From contig JAAYHD010000045.1 of assembly GCA_012735495.1 (NCBI GenBank), forward strand, positions 1-64,000: a stretch of 64,000 nt of DNA. Direction: 5' to 3'. The notes below the pieces were generated by a model that did not search any database, had not been told where the DNA came from, and saw only the letters and a program-made list of their open reading frames with translations. A program made the position numbers and the translations under genes. Origin of the DNA: Clostridiales bacterium (GTDB taxonomy: Bacteria > Bacillota > Clostridia > Lachnospirales > Lachnospiraceae). Every line of letters begins with the position of its first letter. The stretch's first letter is position 1. Shown piece by piece: positions 34,506 through 44,457 of this stretch.

Positions 34506-34669
34506 GTGGTGGTTCGGGATGTCCGTTCTTCTAAATCTTTTATCACATCTAACAATCCCATACATTTCTTATCCCATATCAATAAAAAAATAAAATAGTC
34601 TCTCTCCAAGAAATCGTTTGCTGACACATATATATTCTTTATAGAGGAACGGACATCCCGGACCATCAC
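34506..34669. repeat. 25-bp inverted repeat flanking about 115 nt inside the tad operon
   Basis: Arms 34506-34530 and 34645-34669 match at 22 of 25 positions with a perfect 14-bp core CGGGATGTCCGTTC. All three differences become G-U pairs in the plus-strand transcript, so the RNA arms can pair fully. The loop is AT-rich and non-coding. No T run follows, so it is not a simple terminator. TAAATTA occurs on both outer flanks (34486-34492 and 34689-34695), which could be a target duplication of a small mobile element or chance. Confidence 0.8.
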
Positions 34670-34701
34670 CAGAGGTATGCATAGAGGATAAATTACTTAA
34701 A

Positions 34702-35592
34702 ATGAAAACAGAAACATCAAAAAAAATTAACAGGTCCGTATTATCTGAAGCATCCTTAACCGTTGAGTCATCGCTGGTTCTTCCGTTGTTTTTATTCTTT
34801 TTTATTGGATTCTTATATTTCATGCAGTTAATAATGGTCCAGGAAGAGCTTCAAAAGGCAATAACCGAGACCGGTCTGCATATGGCGAGATCTGCGTATA
34901 TATTATCGGATTTTTACAATATTCAGGACGCGGCGGAAGCGGATACCACCATGCTTGAGCAGGAGCTTAGGGATGGATTTACTGAACTTATAGGTGCCGC
35001 TGTAAACAATTTAATACTTAAGAATGCGGTTGGCGCAAAATTAAATAAGGAAGGAATCATAAGCTCATTAATAATCGGAGGCTTTGACGGGATTTGCTTT
35101 GATGATTCCAAGCTGCTGAATGGCAGTAATGATATTGATATTGTAATCAAGTACCGTATCAGGTTCCCTTTGTCGGTTTTCGGGTCAATGGGAATGAACA
35201 TGATTCAAAGGGTGAAGCTTAGGGCATGGAATGGCGACCGGATCGCACCTTTGTATACCATTATTGAAGAAAATAATAACGCTGAAACCATTGTGTATAT
35301 TACCGAAAGCGGATCGGTATATCACCTTCGGAAGGACTGTTCGCATATTAGCTTGTCAGTTCAAACCGTAACGGGTAAACCGACATGGCAAAGAAACAAC
35401 AGCGGCGGAAAGTATTATCCCTGCGAAGCCTGCTGTAAATCCAATGGTTCCGATGCGGATGTTTATTATATCACCTCATACGGAGACAGGTATCATATAA
35501 TAAAAAACTGTTCAAAAATTAAAAGAAACGTAAAAGAAATTCCAATATCCGAGGTGGGAGACAGACCTCCCTGCAAACGGTGCGGAAAATAA
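34702..35592 (+). CDS. TadE-like pseudopilin with two C-terminal Cys/His repeats
   Basis: A 296-residue protein. The N-terminal segment LTVESSLVLPLFLFFFIGFL (about 18-45) is the TadE-type prepilin helix with the conserved Glu. The C-terminal 95 residues hold two tandem copies of a motif: TESGSVYHLRKDCSHI...PCEACC and TSYGDRYHIIKNCSKI...PCKRCG. Each has YH, a single Cys and a final CxxC, the pattern of small metal-binding modules seen at the ends of some Firmicute secreted nucleases and competence proteins. Zinc binding outside the cell is inferred. The ribosome site is weak. It follows the inverted repeat. Confidence 0.82.
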   Translation: MKTETSKKINRSVLSEASLTVESSLVLPLFLFFFIGFLYFMQLIMVQEELQKAITETGLHMARSAYILSDFYNIQDAAEADTTMLEQELRDGFTELIGAAVNNLILKNAVGAKLNKEGIISSLIIGGFDGICFDDSKLLNGSNDIDIVIKYRIRFPLSVFGSMGMNMIQRVKLRAWNGDRIAPLYTIIEENNNAETIVYITESGSVYHLRKDCSHISLSVQTVTGKPTWQRNNSGGKYYPCEACCKSNGSDADVYYITSYGDRYHIIKNCSKIKRNVKEIPISEVGDRPPCKRCGK

Positions 35593-35634
35593 AGAATTTT
35601 TATAACCAGGAAACATGTATAAGGAGCAATTGTA

Positions 35635-36069
35635 ATGTGGGAATATGCTATTAAAGGGTTTACTGTATTAATGCTAGGCATAACTGCAATTCAGGATATC
35701 AGGTGGAAAAAGGTAAGGGTGGCAATAGTTTGGGCAGCAGCACTCCTTATATGCATATGTATACCTTTTAGTTCCCGGATGCCTGTTATCGAAAGACTGC
35801 TTGGAGTGATTTCCGGGCTGGGGGTGGTACTGTTAAGTAAAATAACCGGAGGGAAGATTGGCTTGGGTGATGGGCTGGTTCTTGCGGTAACCGGGATGGG
35901 CCTTGGATTTTGGGGCAACATCGAGTTGTTTGCTCTGGCTCTTGCCCTGGCAGCGGTGTTTTCCATAGGGCTTATTATAATACGCAGAGCAAACAGGAAA
36001 AAAATAATTCCTTTCATACCGTTTATTCTGTTGGCGTACATGTTGCTTAATATATCATATGTGCTTTGA
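35635..36069 (+). CDS. Prepilin peptidase, A24 family (TadV/CpaA)
   Basis: A 144-residue membrane protease with about four helices, without the methylase half of PilD. The two catalytic aspartates are visible: Asp21 in AIQDIRWKKV and the second in the GxGD motif (IGLGDG, about residue 80). It should cleave the Flp-like prepilin and the TadE-like pseudopilins at the membrane. The ATG follows AAGGAGCAATTGTA. It is 42 nt after the preceding pseudopilin and 49 nt before the next. Confidence 0.93.
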   Translation: MWEYAIKGFTVLMLGITAIQDIRWKKVRVAIVWAAALLICICIPFSSRMPVIERLLGVISGLGVVLLSKITGGKIGLGDGLVLAVTGMGLGFWGNIELFALALALAAVFSIGLIIIRRANRKKIIPFIPFILLAYMLLNISYVL

Positions 36070-36118
36070 GTTACCCCATATTTGCAGTAATAGTAATCTG
36101 GCATTGGGAGGGCGAAAC

Positions 36119-36682
36119 ATGAAAAGAAAGACCATGGCCGGTTTTACCGTGGAAGCGGCTGTTGTCATGCCCGTTGTATTATATACTGTGGTTTTTATTA
36201 TTTACCTGTCCTTTTATCTGTATGATTACTGCCGATTAAAAAGCATTGCCGATATGGTCTTGCATAAGGCGTCCATGAATCTAAAGTATGGAGCGGACAT
36301 TGGCAGCGGCAGAGTTGATTATGGAGAAATTAACAGCGGACTGTTAACTCAGATATTTGAAAACTATGATGCGGAAGAAGGGGCGATTGAAAATTATTTA
36401 ATGAAACTGTTATCCGATGGCTTTATGGCTTCAAGGATTATAAACATTCAAGCTGACAAGGACTTTTCGAAATTGACCGTCAGGGTCGAAGCCGAATTTA
36501 TGTTTCCGCTTAAAGGTTTGCAATGGATGATTGCAGGAGACAACAAGCTGGTTGTGGAAGCAGGGATTTCAAATCATCATCCGGCGGAGGTTGTTCGCAT
36601 GTCGGAAGTGATACTGGATACCGGGTCAAAGCTGAAGGGCTGCGAAACTTTAAAAGAATGCCTTAAGCGCTTAATACCATAA
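36119..36682 (+). CDS. TadE/TadF-like pseudopilin
   Basis: A 187-residue protein with the N-terminal prepilin-type helix MAGFTVEAAVVMPVVLYTVV (conserved Glu after the Gly-Phe-Thr-Val) and a short mixed outer domain. TadE-like proteins are minor pilins needed for Tad pilus assembly. ATG 36119 is chosen because GGGAGGGC is 6 nt upstream; an upstream in-frame ATG overlapping the peptidase gene has no site. Unlike the other pseudopilin in this operon it has no Cys/His repeats. Confidence 0.88.
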   Translation: MKRKTMAGFTVEAAVVMPVVLYTVVFIIYLSFYLYDYCRLKSIADMVLHKASMNLKYGADIGSGRVDYGEINSGLLTQIFENYDAEEGAIENYLMKLLSDGFMASRIINIQADKDFSKLTVRVEAEFMFPLKGLQWMIAGDNKLVVEAGISNHHPAEVVRMSEVILDTGSKLKGCETLKECLKRLIP

Positions 36683-36690
36683 AAAGGGGT

Positions 36691-38172
36691 ATGACTATGG
36701 AAGTTGGCTATAAGAAAGATATCAGGAACAGCTATCTTGTAATACAAATGACGGATAATTGCAGCAGCGAAGCTTATTGCGTGAATATGCTGCAGGAAAA
36801 CCGTGTAGAAGGAATCATCAAACCTGAACCAAGAAATATTGACAACCGGGTGTTGTACTATTATGACATAACATCAAGGCAATCCTTAGAAACCGTTTAT
36901 ATTAAGAAGTCAATCAGGTATGAGAAAATAAAGAATTTGTTTATGGATTTGGCGGATATCATTGAACGGACTTATGAATATTTGCTTAATGAAAATGATT
37001 TGGTTCTAAAGCCCGAACATATATATATGGATCTTGATAAGGAAAAAACATGGCTGTGCTATCTTCCCGGTTACGGCAGGGATATAGGCGCCCAGATAAC
37101 CGCTTTGGTTGAATATATTATGAACAAGGTGGAATACAGCGATAAGGAAGCGGTTCTTTATACCTATAACCTGTATGCTGCCTGCCGTGACGGAGGTTTT
37201 TCATTTAATCATCTTTTATCGGTTATAAGGGGGGACAAACAGGAAGGAAATAAAAACATGACAGGTGCAGGTAATAAAGAATTCATTTTAGGCTTTGAAG
37301 AAAGCAAAGAAATTCATTCGATTCCGGAAGACGGCAATATCAATTACAACCATGGTAAAAATGCAGGAAATGCAAAGAAGAATGCCTGTTCAGAAAAATT
37401 TTCTGCAGATCGTGGAGCTGGCAGGCATATTCCTGTCATGATGGAAGAAGTGGTAACCGATGAGAAGGAAATATATTATTATCCATTAACAACATATATT
37501 TATACCGCTGCATGCGTCATAGGCGCCGTATGTCTGGTCATTATAGCCATAAACATGAAATTGGTTTTTACAGCGATGGGGAACAGGTTGGATTACGGCA
37601 AGATTACGGCATTGATATTAGTCCTGATGATAATAACCGGATATCTTATGAAAATTATATGGAACAAAAGAAACCGACTGACTAGGATTGTCAGAAAACA
37701 GGATTATATCGACCCAACGGACAATGACAATACATACATTTATAAGTCAAAGGAAACCTCAGGAGATAAAGTGAAGGAAACAGGCGAATCGGTTTTCAGT
37801 GAACCGCGAAGAACTGGCAAACAAGAAGATAAACCGGAAATGACCGTCTTGCTTAATTCAGCGCCTGCCTTAAGTGAATGCCGTCTTGAGCCAGAAAACA
37901 AGGATAACAATGAAATAATTCAAATAACGGATTTCCCGTTTGTAATAGGGAAGCTAAAAAACCATGTGGACTACTGTTTAAACAAGGATGTGGTAAGCAG
38001 GTTTCATGTAAAGATTACAAAAGAGGATGAGGGGTACTTTATAACGGATTTAAATTCAACCAACGGAACCACCGTAAATGATAAGCCGCTGCCATGTTAC
38101 CAAAAGCAGGCCATAACCCGGGGTGACAGGATAGCAATAGCAGGCATAAAATATGTGTTTCACAGTCCGTAA
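36691..38172 (+). CDS. FHA-domain membrane protein with DUF6382-like N-terminus
   Basis: A 493-residue protein at the end of the pilus operon. Residues about 1-180 form a cytoplasmic domain like DUF6382 (SYLVIQMTDN, YYYDITSRQSLE). Two membrane helices follow at about 270-292 and 303-325, then a polar linker. The C-terminal FHA domain (about 415-493) has IGKLKNHVDYCL, the phosphothreonine-binding VVSRFHVKI and DLNSTNGTTVN. FHA domains bind phosphothreonine, so the protein may link Ser/Thr kinase signalling to the pilus machine; this is inference. It starts 8 nt after the pseudopilin, with GGGGT before the ATG. A terminator follows directly. Confidence 0.88.
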   Translation: MTMEVGYKKDIRNSYLVIQMTDNCSSEAYCVNMLQENRVEGIIKPEPRNIDNRVLYYYDITSRQSLETVYIKKSIRYEKIKNLFMDLADIIERTYEYLLNENDLVLKPEHIYMDLDKEKTWLCYLPGYGRDIGAQITALVEYIMNKVEYSDKEAVLYTYNLYAACRDGGFSFNHLLSVIRGDKQEGNKNMTGAGNKEFILGFEESKEIHSIPEDGNINYNHGKNAGNAKKNACSEKFSADRGAGRHIPVMMEEVVTDEKEIYYYPLTTYIYTAACVIGAVCLVIIAINMKLVFTAMGNRLDYGKITALILVLMIITGYLMKIIWNKRNRLTRIVRKQDYIDPTDNDNTYIYKSKETSGDKVKETGESVFSEPRRTGKQEDKPEMTVLLNSAPALSECRLEPENKDNNEIIQITDFPFVIGKLKNHVDYCLNKDVVSRFHVKITKEDEGYFITDLNSTNGTTVNDKPLPCYQKQAITRGDRIAIAGIKYVFHSP

Positions 38173-38176
38173 TAAT

Positions 38177-38215
38177 GCGGCGTGCAGGCAATATTACCTG
38201 CCCGCCGTTTTTTCA
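38177..38215 (+). terminator. Rho-independent terminator ending the tad operon
   Basis: GCGGCG-T-GCAGG pairs with CCTGC-C-CGCCGT, followed by TTTTTT. Confidence 0.9.
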
Positions 38216-38273
38216 TTTACAGAAATACTGTTGTAAATGACAGGATAAGAATGATACAATTATTACATCATGA

Positions 38274-39788
<1,515 letters not shown>

Positions 39789-39802
39789 ATGATCAGGATA
39801 AC

Positions 39803-40888
39803 ATGGAACAGGAAAATAAAATGAGAATAGAAGACGGCATTATCAGGCAATTAACGGAACAGGGATATAAAGAGCTGAACATGAATGTGGATTCCATGGC
39901 CATGTATTACCGCATGAATCCTGCAGGCATGGAGATCATTTTAATTCTTCGGGCAATATCGGGAGGCGAGATATCTCCTGAAGAATATAAAAGGATAACC
40001 GGCAAAATCAAGGATTTCTTTTATGATAAAGGGTTTTCCGACATTCATCTTCTGGGGATAATACTAACTGCGGTCCCCGAAAGGGCCAGGTTCCTTTATT
40101 ATGAACAGGACGACCATTTTATTGTTGACCTTTGGAACAGGCGCCTTATTGTTTATGAAAACAGGTCGCCGTTTTTCTCAAGCCTAGTACCCGTGCTGGA
40201 GGACATAATCCATGATGAGGAATATTCAACGGGATTAAGCCAGGCTGAATATACTGGAAGGCGCGGCCAAAACGGCCATATAAAGATTGTATCCCTGATA
40301 AATTCAATTATTATTGCTGTAAACATATTGATATATATTCTTTTTCATTATACGGGCATATTCGGCGAAACCATTGATGCAATAAAAAAAGGAGCCCTGT
40401 TTTGGTATTATGTAAAGGAAGACAGGGAGTACTACAGGCTGATTACATCCATGTTCCTTCATTCGGATTTTGGGCATTTATTAAACAACATGATGGTCCT
40501 GTTCTTTGTAGGCGACAACCTGGAACGGGCTGCGGGAAAGATAAAGTACCTGCTGATTTATTTCGGATCCGGCATTATTGCAGGAATATCATCAATCGGC
40601 TATAATATGATAAGAAAAAGCGAGATTATGTCAATAGGGGCATCCGGTGCCATATTCGGCATTGTCGGAGCCATGGTTTATATTTTATTGGTCAACAAGG
40701 GCCGCCTGGAGGATATAAGCAGCAGGCAGATTATTCTTTTTGCCGTATTCAGTCTTTATGGCGGCATAATCAATGTCAATGTGGACAATGTCGCCCATAT
40801 AGGAGGATTCATAGGCGGTATCATACTCGCCATTATTTTATACCGAAAGCACAAGAGAACCGGATTGAAAAAACGGGAGGAATACTGA
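39803..40888 (+). CDS. Rhomboid-family intramembrane serine protease
   Basis: A protein of about 361 residues. The first 160 residues are a soluble cytoplasmic domain. Then come about six or seven membrane helices with the rhomboid core: MFLHSDFGHLLNNMMVLFFVG (helix 2 with HxxxN), the catalytic Ser in SIGASGAIFGIVGA, and the catalytic His in NVAHIGGFIGG. It cleaves transmembrane segments of unknown substrates. The start is uncertain: an ATG at 39773 overlaps the end of glpK, while ATG 39803 has AGGA four to five bases upstream. It forms an apparent unit with glpK and the next gene (4-nt gap). Confidence 0.92.
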   Translation: MEQENKMRIEDGIIRQLTEQGYKELNMNVDSMAMYYRMNPAGMEIILILRAISGGEISPEEYKRITGKIKDFFYDKGFSDIHLLGIILTAVPERARFLYYEQDDHFIVDLWNRRLIVYENRSPFFSSLVPVLEDIIHDEEYSTGLSQAEYTGRRGQNGHIKIVSLINSIIIAVNILIYILFHYTGIFGETIDAIKKGALFWYYVKEDREYYRLITSMFLHSDFGHLLNNMMVLFFVGDNLERAAGKIKYLLIYFGSGIIAGISSIGYNMIRKSEIMSIGASGAIFGIVGAMVYILLVNKGRLEDISSRQIILFAVFSLYGGIINVNVDNVAHIGGFIGGIILAIILYRKHKRTGLKKREEY

Positions 40889-40891
40889 TTT

Positions 40892-41887
40892 ATGAAGATT
40901 AATATTTACTATGGCGGCAGGGGGTTAATCGAAGATCCGACCTTGTACGTAATCGGCAAGCTGACGGAAGTGTTTGAAGAGCTGAGGGTTAATGTTACAA
41001 GGTATAACCTGTTTGAAGAAAAGAACACCATTGCCATGTTGCCCAAGACACTGAAGGAAGCGGACGGTATTATTCTCGCCACCACTGTAGAGTGGATGGG
41101 CATTGGCGGATATATGTGGCAGTTCCTGGATGCCTGCTGGCTGTATGCCGATAAACAGAAAATAGAAAAGCTCTACATGATGCCCGTAGTAACCGCCAGC
41201 ACCTACGGAGAAAGGGAAGCGGAGCTTACATTAATACAGGCGTGGGAAATGCTTGGCGGCATACCATACAGCGGGTTGTCGGCCTATGTGGAAGACCATG
41301 TGGAGTTTGAAACCAATTCGGCATATACGGAGTGCATAGAAAAGAAGGCGGAAGCATACTACCGGGTAATAAATAAAAAAATAAAAATGCTTCCTGCAAG
41401 CAACATGGTTTTAAGACAGAACCTGTTAAAGAGCAACACCATCGTCCTTACGCCACAGGAAAGCGAACAGCTTTCAATGTATGTGTCGGACGACACTTAT
41501 GTCAGGAAGCAAAAAGAGGATATAGAGGAATTGACGCAGCTTTACAAGGAAATGCTTGAAAGAGGGGAAAACGACGGCGGGGAGTTTATCCGCAATCTCA
41601 AGGAAAACTTCCATCCCATCGAGGATTTCGCGGCCGTATATTCCATAGAGCTTACCGATGTCAACAAGAACCTGGTTATTGAAATACAGGACAAGCACTT
41701 AAAATGCTATTATGGCGAAAAGGCCGATGCGGATGTAATAGCAAAAACAACAAGAGCCGTTATGAACAAGCTGGTTCTTGGGAGAACAACCTTCCAGGGA
41801 GCGTTTATGTCCGGAGAGCTTACTGCAAAGGGCAATTTTAAAACCCTTCGCACCTTTGACCAGGTATTCCAGTTTAATGTTCTATAA
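40892..41887 (+). CDS. Flavodoxin-like domain fused to SCP2 sterol-carrier domain
   Basis: A 331-residue soluble protein. Residues 1-150 resemble NADPH-dependent FMN reductase/flavodoxin folds (INIYYGGRG, then ATTVEWMGIGGYMWQFLD, then VTASTYGERE). Residues about 230-331 resemble the SCP2 lipid-binding fold (NLVIEIQDKHLKCYYGEKAD, then GRTTFQGAFMSGELTAKGNF). The central part is helical. Such a fusion could place a redox domain next to a hydrophobic ligand, but no substrate is known to me. It starts 4 nt after the rhomboid gene with GGGAGGAA upstream, so it is cotranscribed and probably coupled. Flavin binding is inferred. Confidence 0.8.
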   Translation: MKINIYYGGRGLIEDPTLYVIGKLTEVFEELRVNVTRYNLFEEKNTIAMLPKTLKEADGIILATTVEWMGIGGYMWQFLDACWLYADKQKIEKLYMMPVVTASTYGEREAELTLIQAWEMLGGIPYSGLSAYVEDHVEFETNSAYTECIEKKAEAYYRVINKKIKMLPASNMVLRQNLLKSNTIVLTPQESEQLSMYVSDDTYVRKQKEDIEELTQLYKEMLERGENDGGEFIRNLKENFHPIEDFAAVYSIELTDVNKNLVIEIQDKHLKCYYGEKADADVIAKTTRAVMNKLVLGRTTFQGAFMSGELTAKGNFKTLRTFDQVFQFNVL

Positions 41888-41893
41888 TAAATC

Positions 41894-42619
41894 CTATTGT
41901 TTTTTTGGGATGGGCAGCAGTATGGAAAAGCTGGTCAGCTCATCGGAGGATGACACCGAAATTGAGCCCAGGTGCGCGCTTACAATCCGTTTTGCAAGGG
42001 CAAGGCCAATCCCTGTTCCACCGGCCTTATGAGTTACAAAGGGCTGGAAGATATCATCGATTTCTTCTTCGGGTATTTTCGCGCCGTTATTATTAATCAT
42101 TATTGAGAGGGCTTCACCCGAGTCTGTTGCCTGTATTCCGGCGACAATCTCTATAAAATTGCCCTCGGTGGTGGCTTCAAAGGCATTTTTTACAAGATTG
42201 GTTATCGTCTGTTTTATTTTATATGCATCGCAAGGATATGAGCGCAATACTGCTTCACACTCCTCGTCATGCCTGAAGACAAGCGATTTCTTCTGTTTTT
42301 CCGCTTCCGGCATGTAGGTTTTTACGATATTGTTTATCAGGTCAAGCAGGTCGGTGTCGTCGATATTCAGGCAGGTACAGGAGTTTAATAATGAAGCATT
42401 GGATAGCATGTGCTCCATGTCCTGTATTAAATCAAATAACTGGTACCAGTACTTATAACCTTTGACTTCACAGTATTTCATCTCTATGTATTGGAGAGTC
42501 CCCTTAAGCAGTGAGAGGGGATTTCTCAGTTCGTGGATGAACATGGAGGACAGCTGCTTATGCTCATCCATTAAATTTCGGATGATTTCATAACTTTGCG
42601 GATCGATTTCCTTATACAT
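41894..42619 (-). CDS. Orphan cytosolic sensor histidine kinase
   Basis: A 241-residue kinase without membrane segments or an N-terminal sensor domain. HisKA has the phospho-acceptor His in MFIHELRNPLSLLKG (about residue 29). The ATPase domain has NLVKNAFEA (N box), INNNGAKI (G1, with Asn for the usual first Asp), FQPFVTHKAGGTGIGLAL (F and G2 boxes). No response regulator adjoins it. Cytosolic orphan kinases of this kind in spore formers often feed Spo0A; this is only a suggestion. The change in the G1 box may weaken ATP binding. A perfect 8-bp hairpin (GGGCTTAT/ATAAGCCC) lies 14 nt upstream of the ATG. Confidence 0.85.
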   Translation of the reverse strand: MYKEIDPQSYEIIRNLMDEHKQLSSMFIHELRNPLSLLKGTLQYIEMKYCEVKGYKYWYQLFDLIQDMEHMLSNASLLNSCTCLNIDDTDLLDLINNIVKTYMPEAEKQKKSLVFRHDEECEAVLRSYPCDAYKIKQTITNLVKNAFEATTEGNFIEIVAGIQATDSGEALSIMINNNGAKIPEEEIDDIFQPFVTHKAGGTGIGLALAKRIVSAHLGSISVSSSDELTSFSILLPIPKKQ

Positions 42620-42805
42620 CCGGGCTCATTTCCGGGCTTATGTCTTATAAGCCCTCAATACAAATACTGTAAGATGATATTATCAAATAATGGAAAAAAA
42701 TACAAGTATGCATAATAACCAAAGATATAAAACCGTGAAAAGAAATACCGGTATAAGAGAAAGAAATTTAGATAATATAAAACATGGGAATTTGGGAGGT
42801 TTGAA

Positions 42806-43219
42806 ATGACGAACTGTATTTTTTGCAGGATTGCTTCGGGAGAAATCCCTTCTTCAGTTATTTATGAGGATGAGGATTTCAAGGTTATTATGGATATAGC
42901 TCCGGCGGCAAAAGGACACGCGATTATTCTGACTAAGAAACATTTTGCCAATCTTTTTGAGCTGGAGGAAGATGTGGCGGGCAAGGTGCTGTCCGTGGCA
43001 AAGAAGGTTGCCGCAGCAATGAAGGAAGAGCTTTGCTGTGACGGAATCAACCTTCTTCAGAACAATGGTGAGGCCGCCGGGCAAACCGTATTTCATCTTC
43101 ACTTCCACCTGATACCAAGATATAAGGATGATGACGTTCATATCAAATGGAAGCCGGGCAGGTATGAAGACGGTGAAGCGGCGGATATAGCGGCTAAAAT
43201 AGCCGGCAGGCTGATATAA
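42806..43219 (+). CDS. HIT-family nucleotide hydrolase (Hit-like)
   Basis: A 137-residue cytosolic protein of the histidine-triad superfamily, which hydrolyses or transfers nucleotidyl groups, often on adenosine phosphoramidates or dinucleoside polyphosphates. The triad HLHFHLIPRY is intact. The N-terminal CIFCRIASGEIP pattern with two Cys is the usual zinc site together with a later His. Length and layout match the small Hit proteins of Firmicutes. GGGAGG lies 7 nt before the ATG. It ends 5 nt before the convergent murG stop. Confidence 0.95.
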   Translation: MTNCIFCRIASGEIPSSVIYEDEDFKVIMDIAPAAKGHAIILTKKHFANLFELEEDVAGKVLSVAKKVAAAMKEELCCDGINLLQNNGEAAGQTVFHLHFHLIPRYKDDDVHIKWKPGRYEDGEAADIAAKIAGRLI

Positions 43220-43224
43220 CCGGC

Positions 43225-44289
43225 CTACAGCTGTGTTTCCTTTATAAGGTTCATAATAATATCTATAGAATTGTTAAGCGTGCTCCTGTTCATGGCTTCA
43301 ATATATTTATGCCTGTTTTCCATAACAGAGTTTATGGCATCCAGGAGGCTGCTGACGCTTAAGTCCTCTTCCTTGAGCAGGTACGAGTAACCCTGGCTCG
43401 CAAAGGATTCGGCGTTAAGGATCTGGTCCCCGCGGCTTGCATTTAAGCCGAGAGGGATTAGGATGTTGGGCTTCCTAAGGGCAAGGATTTCACAGATTGT
43501 GTTTGCTCCGGCCCTTGATATGACTATGTCCGAAGCGGCAAATAAATCGCTCAGCTCTTCCTTGACATATTCAAACTGAGCGTAGCCCTTCGTGTCATTA
43601 AGCCTGGGGTCCGTATTTCCCTTGCCGCAGACATGGATAACCTGAAAGTCCCTAAGCAATGTCGGAAGCAGGCCTCTTACCACGTCGTTTATCGTTTTTG
43701 AACCGGAGCTTCCGCCAATTACCATCAGTACGGGCTTGTTTGCGGTAAAACCGCATATATCCAAGCCCTTTATTTTATTGCCGGAAAACAGCTCGCTCCG
43801 GATGGGCGTGCCTGTCAGAACCGCTTTACCGGCAGGAAGGCTGTTCATTGTCTCGGGAAAGTTGACGCATACCTTCCTGGCCGCAGGAATTGATAATTTA
43901 TTGGCCAGGCCTATGGTTATGTCCGATTCGTGGATGATTACGGGGATGCGGCATTTCTTCGCGGCAAGAACAACGGGCACGGTTACAAACCCGCCCTTGG
44001 AAAAAACAATGTCGGGCTTCAGGTCCGTGAGAATCCGCCTGGCTTCAAAATATCCCTTGATAACCCGGAACGGATCGGTGAAATTCTTGGGGTCAAAATA
44101 TCTTCTTAACTTACCCGATGCTATGCCATAGTAAGGGATGTTGTATTCTTCTATCAGTTTCCGTTCAATCCCGTCATATGATCCGATGTAATGAATATCA
44201 TAATTTTCTTTATGAAGAACCGGCAGCAGCGCAATTAATGGTGTAACATGGCCGGCAGTACCGCCGCCGGTTAAAACTATCCGTTTCAT
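43225..44289 (-). CDS. murG: UDP-GlcNAc:undecaprenyl-PP-MurNAc-pentapeptide GlcNAc transferase (MurG)
   Basis: Peripheral membrane glycosyltransferase (GT28) that converts lipid I to lipid II in peptidoglycan synthesis on the cytoplasmic face. It has 354 residues. Motifs: [15 protein letters not shown] (G loop 1), [41 protein letters not shown] and [14 protein letters not shown] with the UDP-GlcNAc-binding Glu. Many homologues have HEQN or HESN where this has HESD. ATG 44289 follows GGAGG at 9-10 nt. The gene stands alone rather than in a dcw cluster, so it may be a second copy; this cannot be judged here. Confidence 0.95.
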   Translation of the reverse strand: MKRIVLTGGGTAGHVTPLIALLPVLHKENYDIHYIGSYDGIERKLIEEYNIPYYGIASGKLRRYFDPKNFTDPFRVIKGYFEARRILTDLKPDIVFSKGGFVTVPVVLAAKKCRIPVIIHESDITIGLANKLSIPAARKVCVNFPETMNSLPAGKAVLTGTPIRSELFSGNKIKGLDICGFTANKPVLMVIGGSSGSKTINDVVRGLLPTLLRDFQVIHVCGKGNTDPRLNDTKGYAQFEYVKEELSDLFAASDIVISRAGANTICEILALRKPNILIPLGLNASRGDQILNAESFASQGYSYLLKEEDLSVSSLLDAINSVMENRHKYIEAMNRSTLNNSIDIIMNLIKETQL

Positions 44290-44365
44290 AACACGAACCT
44301 CCATATAAATCTGCTCATCGTGAACATTTTAGCCCAGATGAATAATTTTTGCAAACGATATTTTT

Positions 44366-44406
44366 GCAAACAAATGTTTGCTTATTTCCGCGGCACATGG
44401 TATAAT
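44366..44406 (+). promoter_or_regulatory. Promoter with overlapping palindromic operator
   Basis: TTGCTT (44378-44383), a 17-nt spacer and TATAAT (44401-44406). The palindrome GCAAAC-AAAT-GTTTGC (44366-44381) overlaps the -35. A further half-site GCAAAC lies at 44351-44356. The arrangement suggests a repressor site for the serine hydrolase and ABC-2 operon. Confidence 0.6.
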
Positions 44407-44457
44407 ATGCATTGATATGGAAGAAAAAACTAATTCCGAAGGGGGAGGAGAAACACC

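Noticed and set aside
34569..34823. Minus-strand open frame within the inverted repeat region
   Set aside because: It crosses an arm of the repeat and the 5' part of the pseudopilin gene; no ribosome site.
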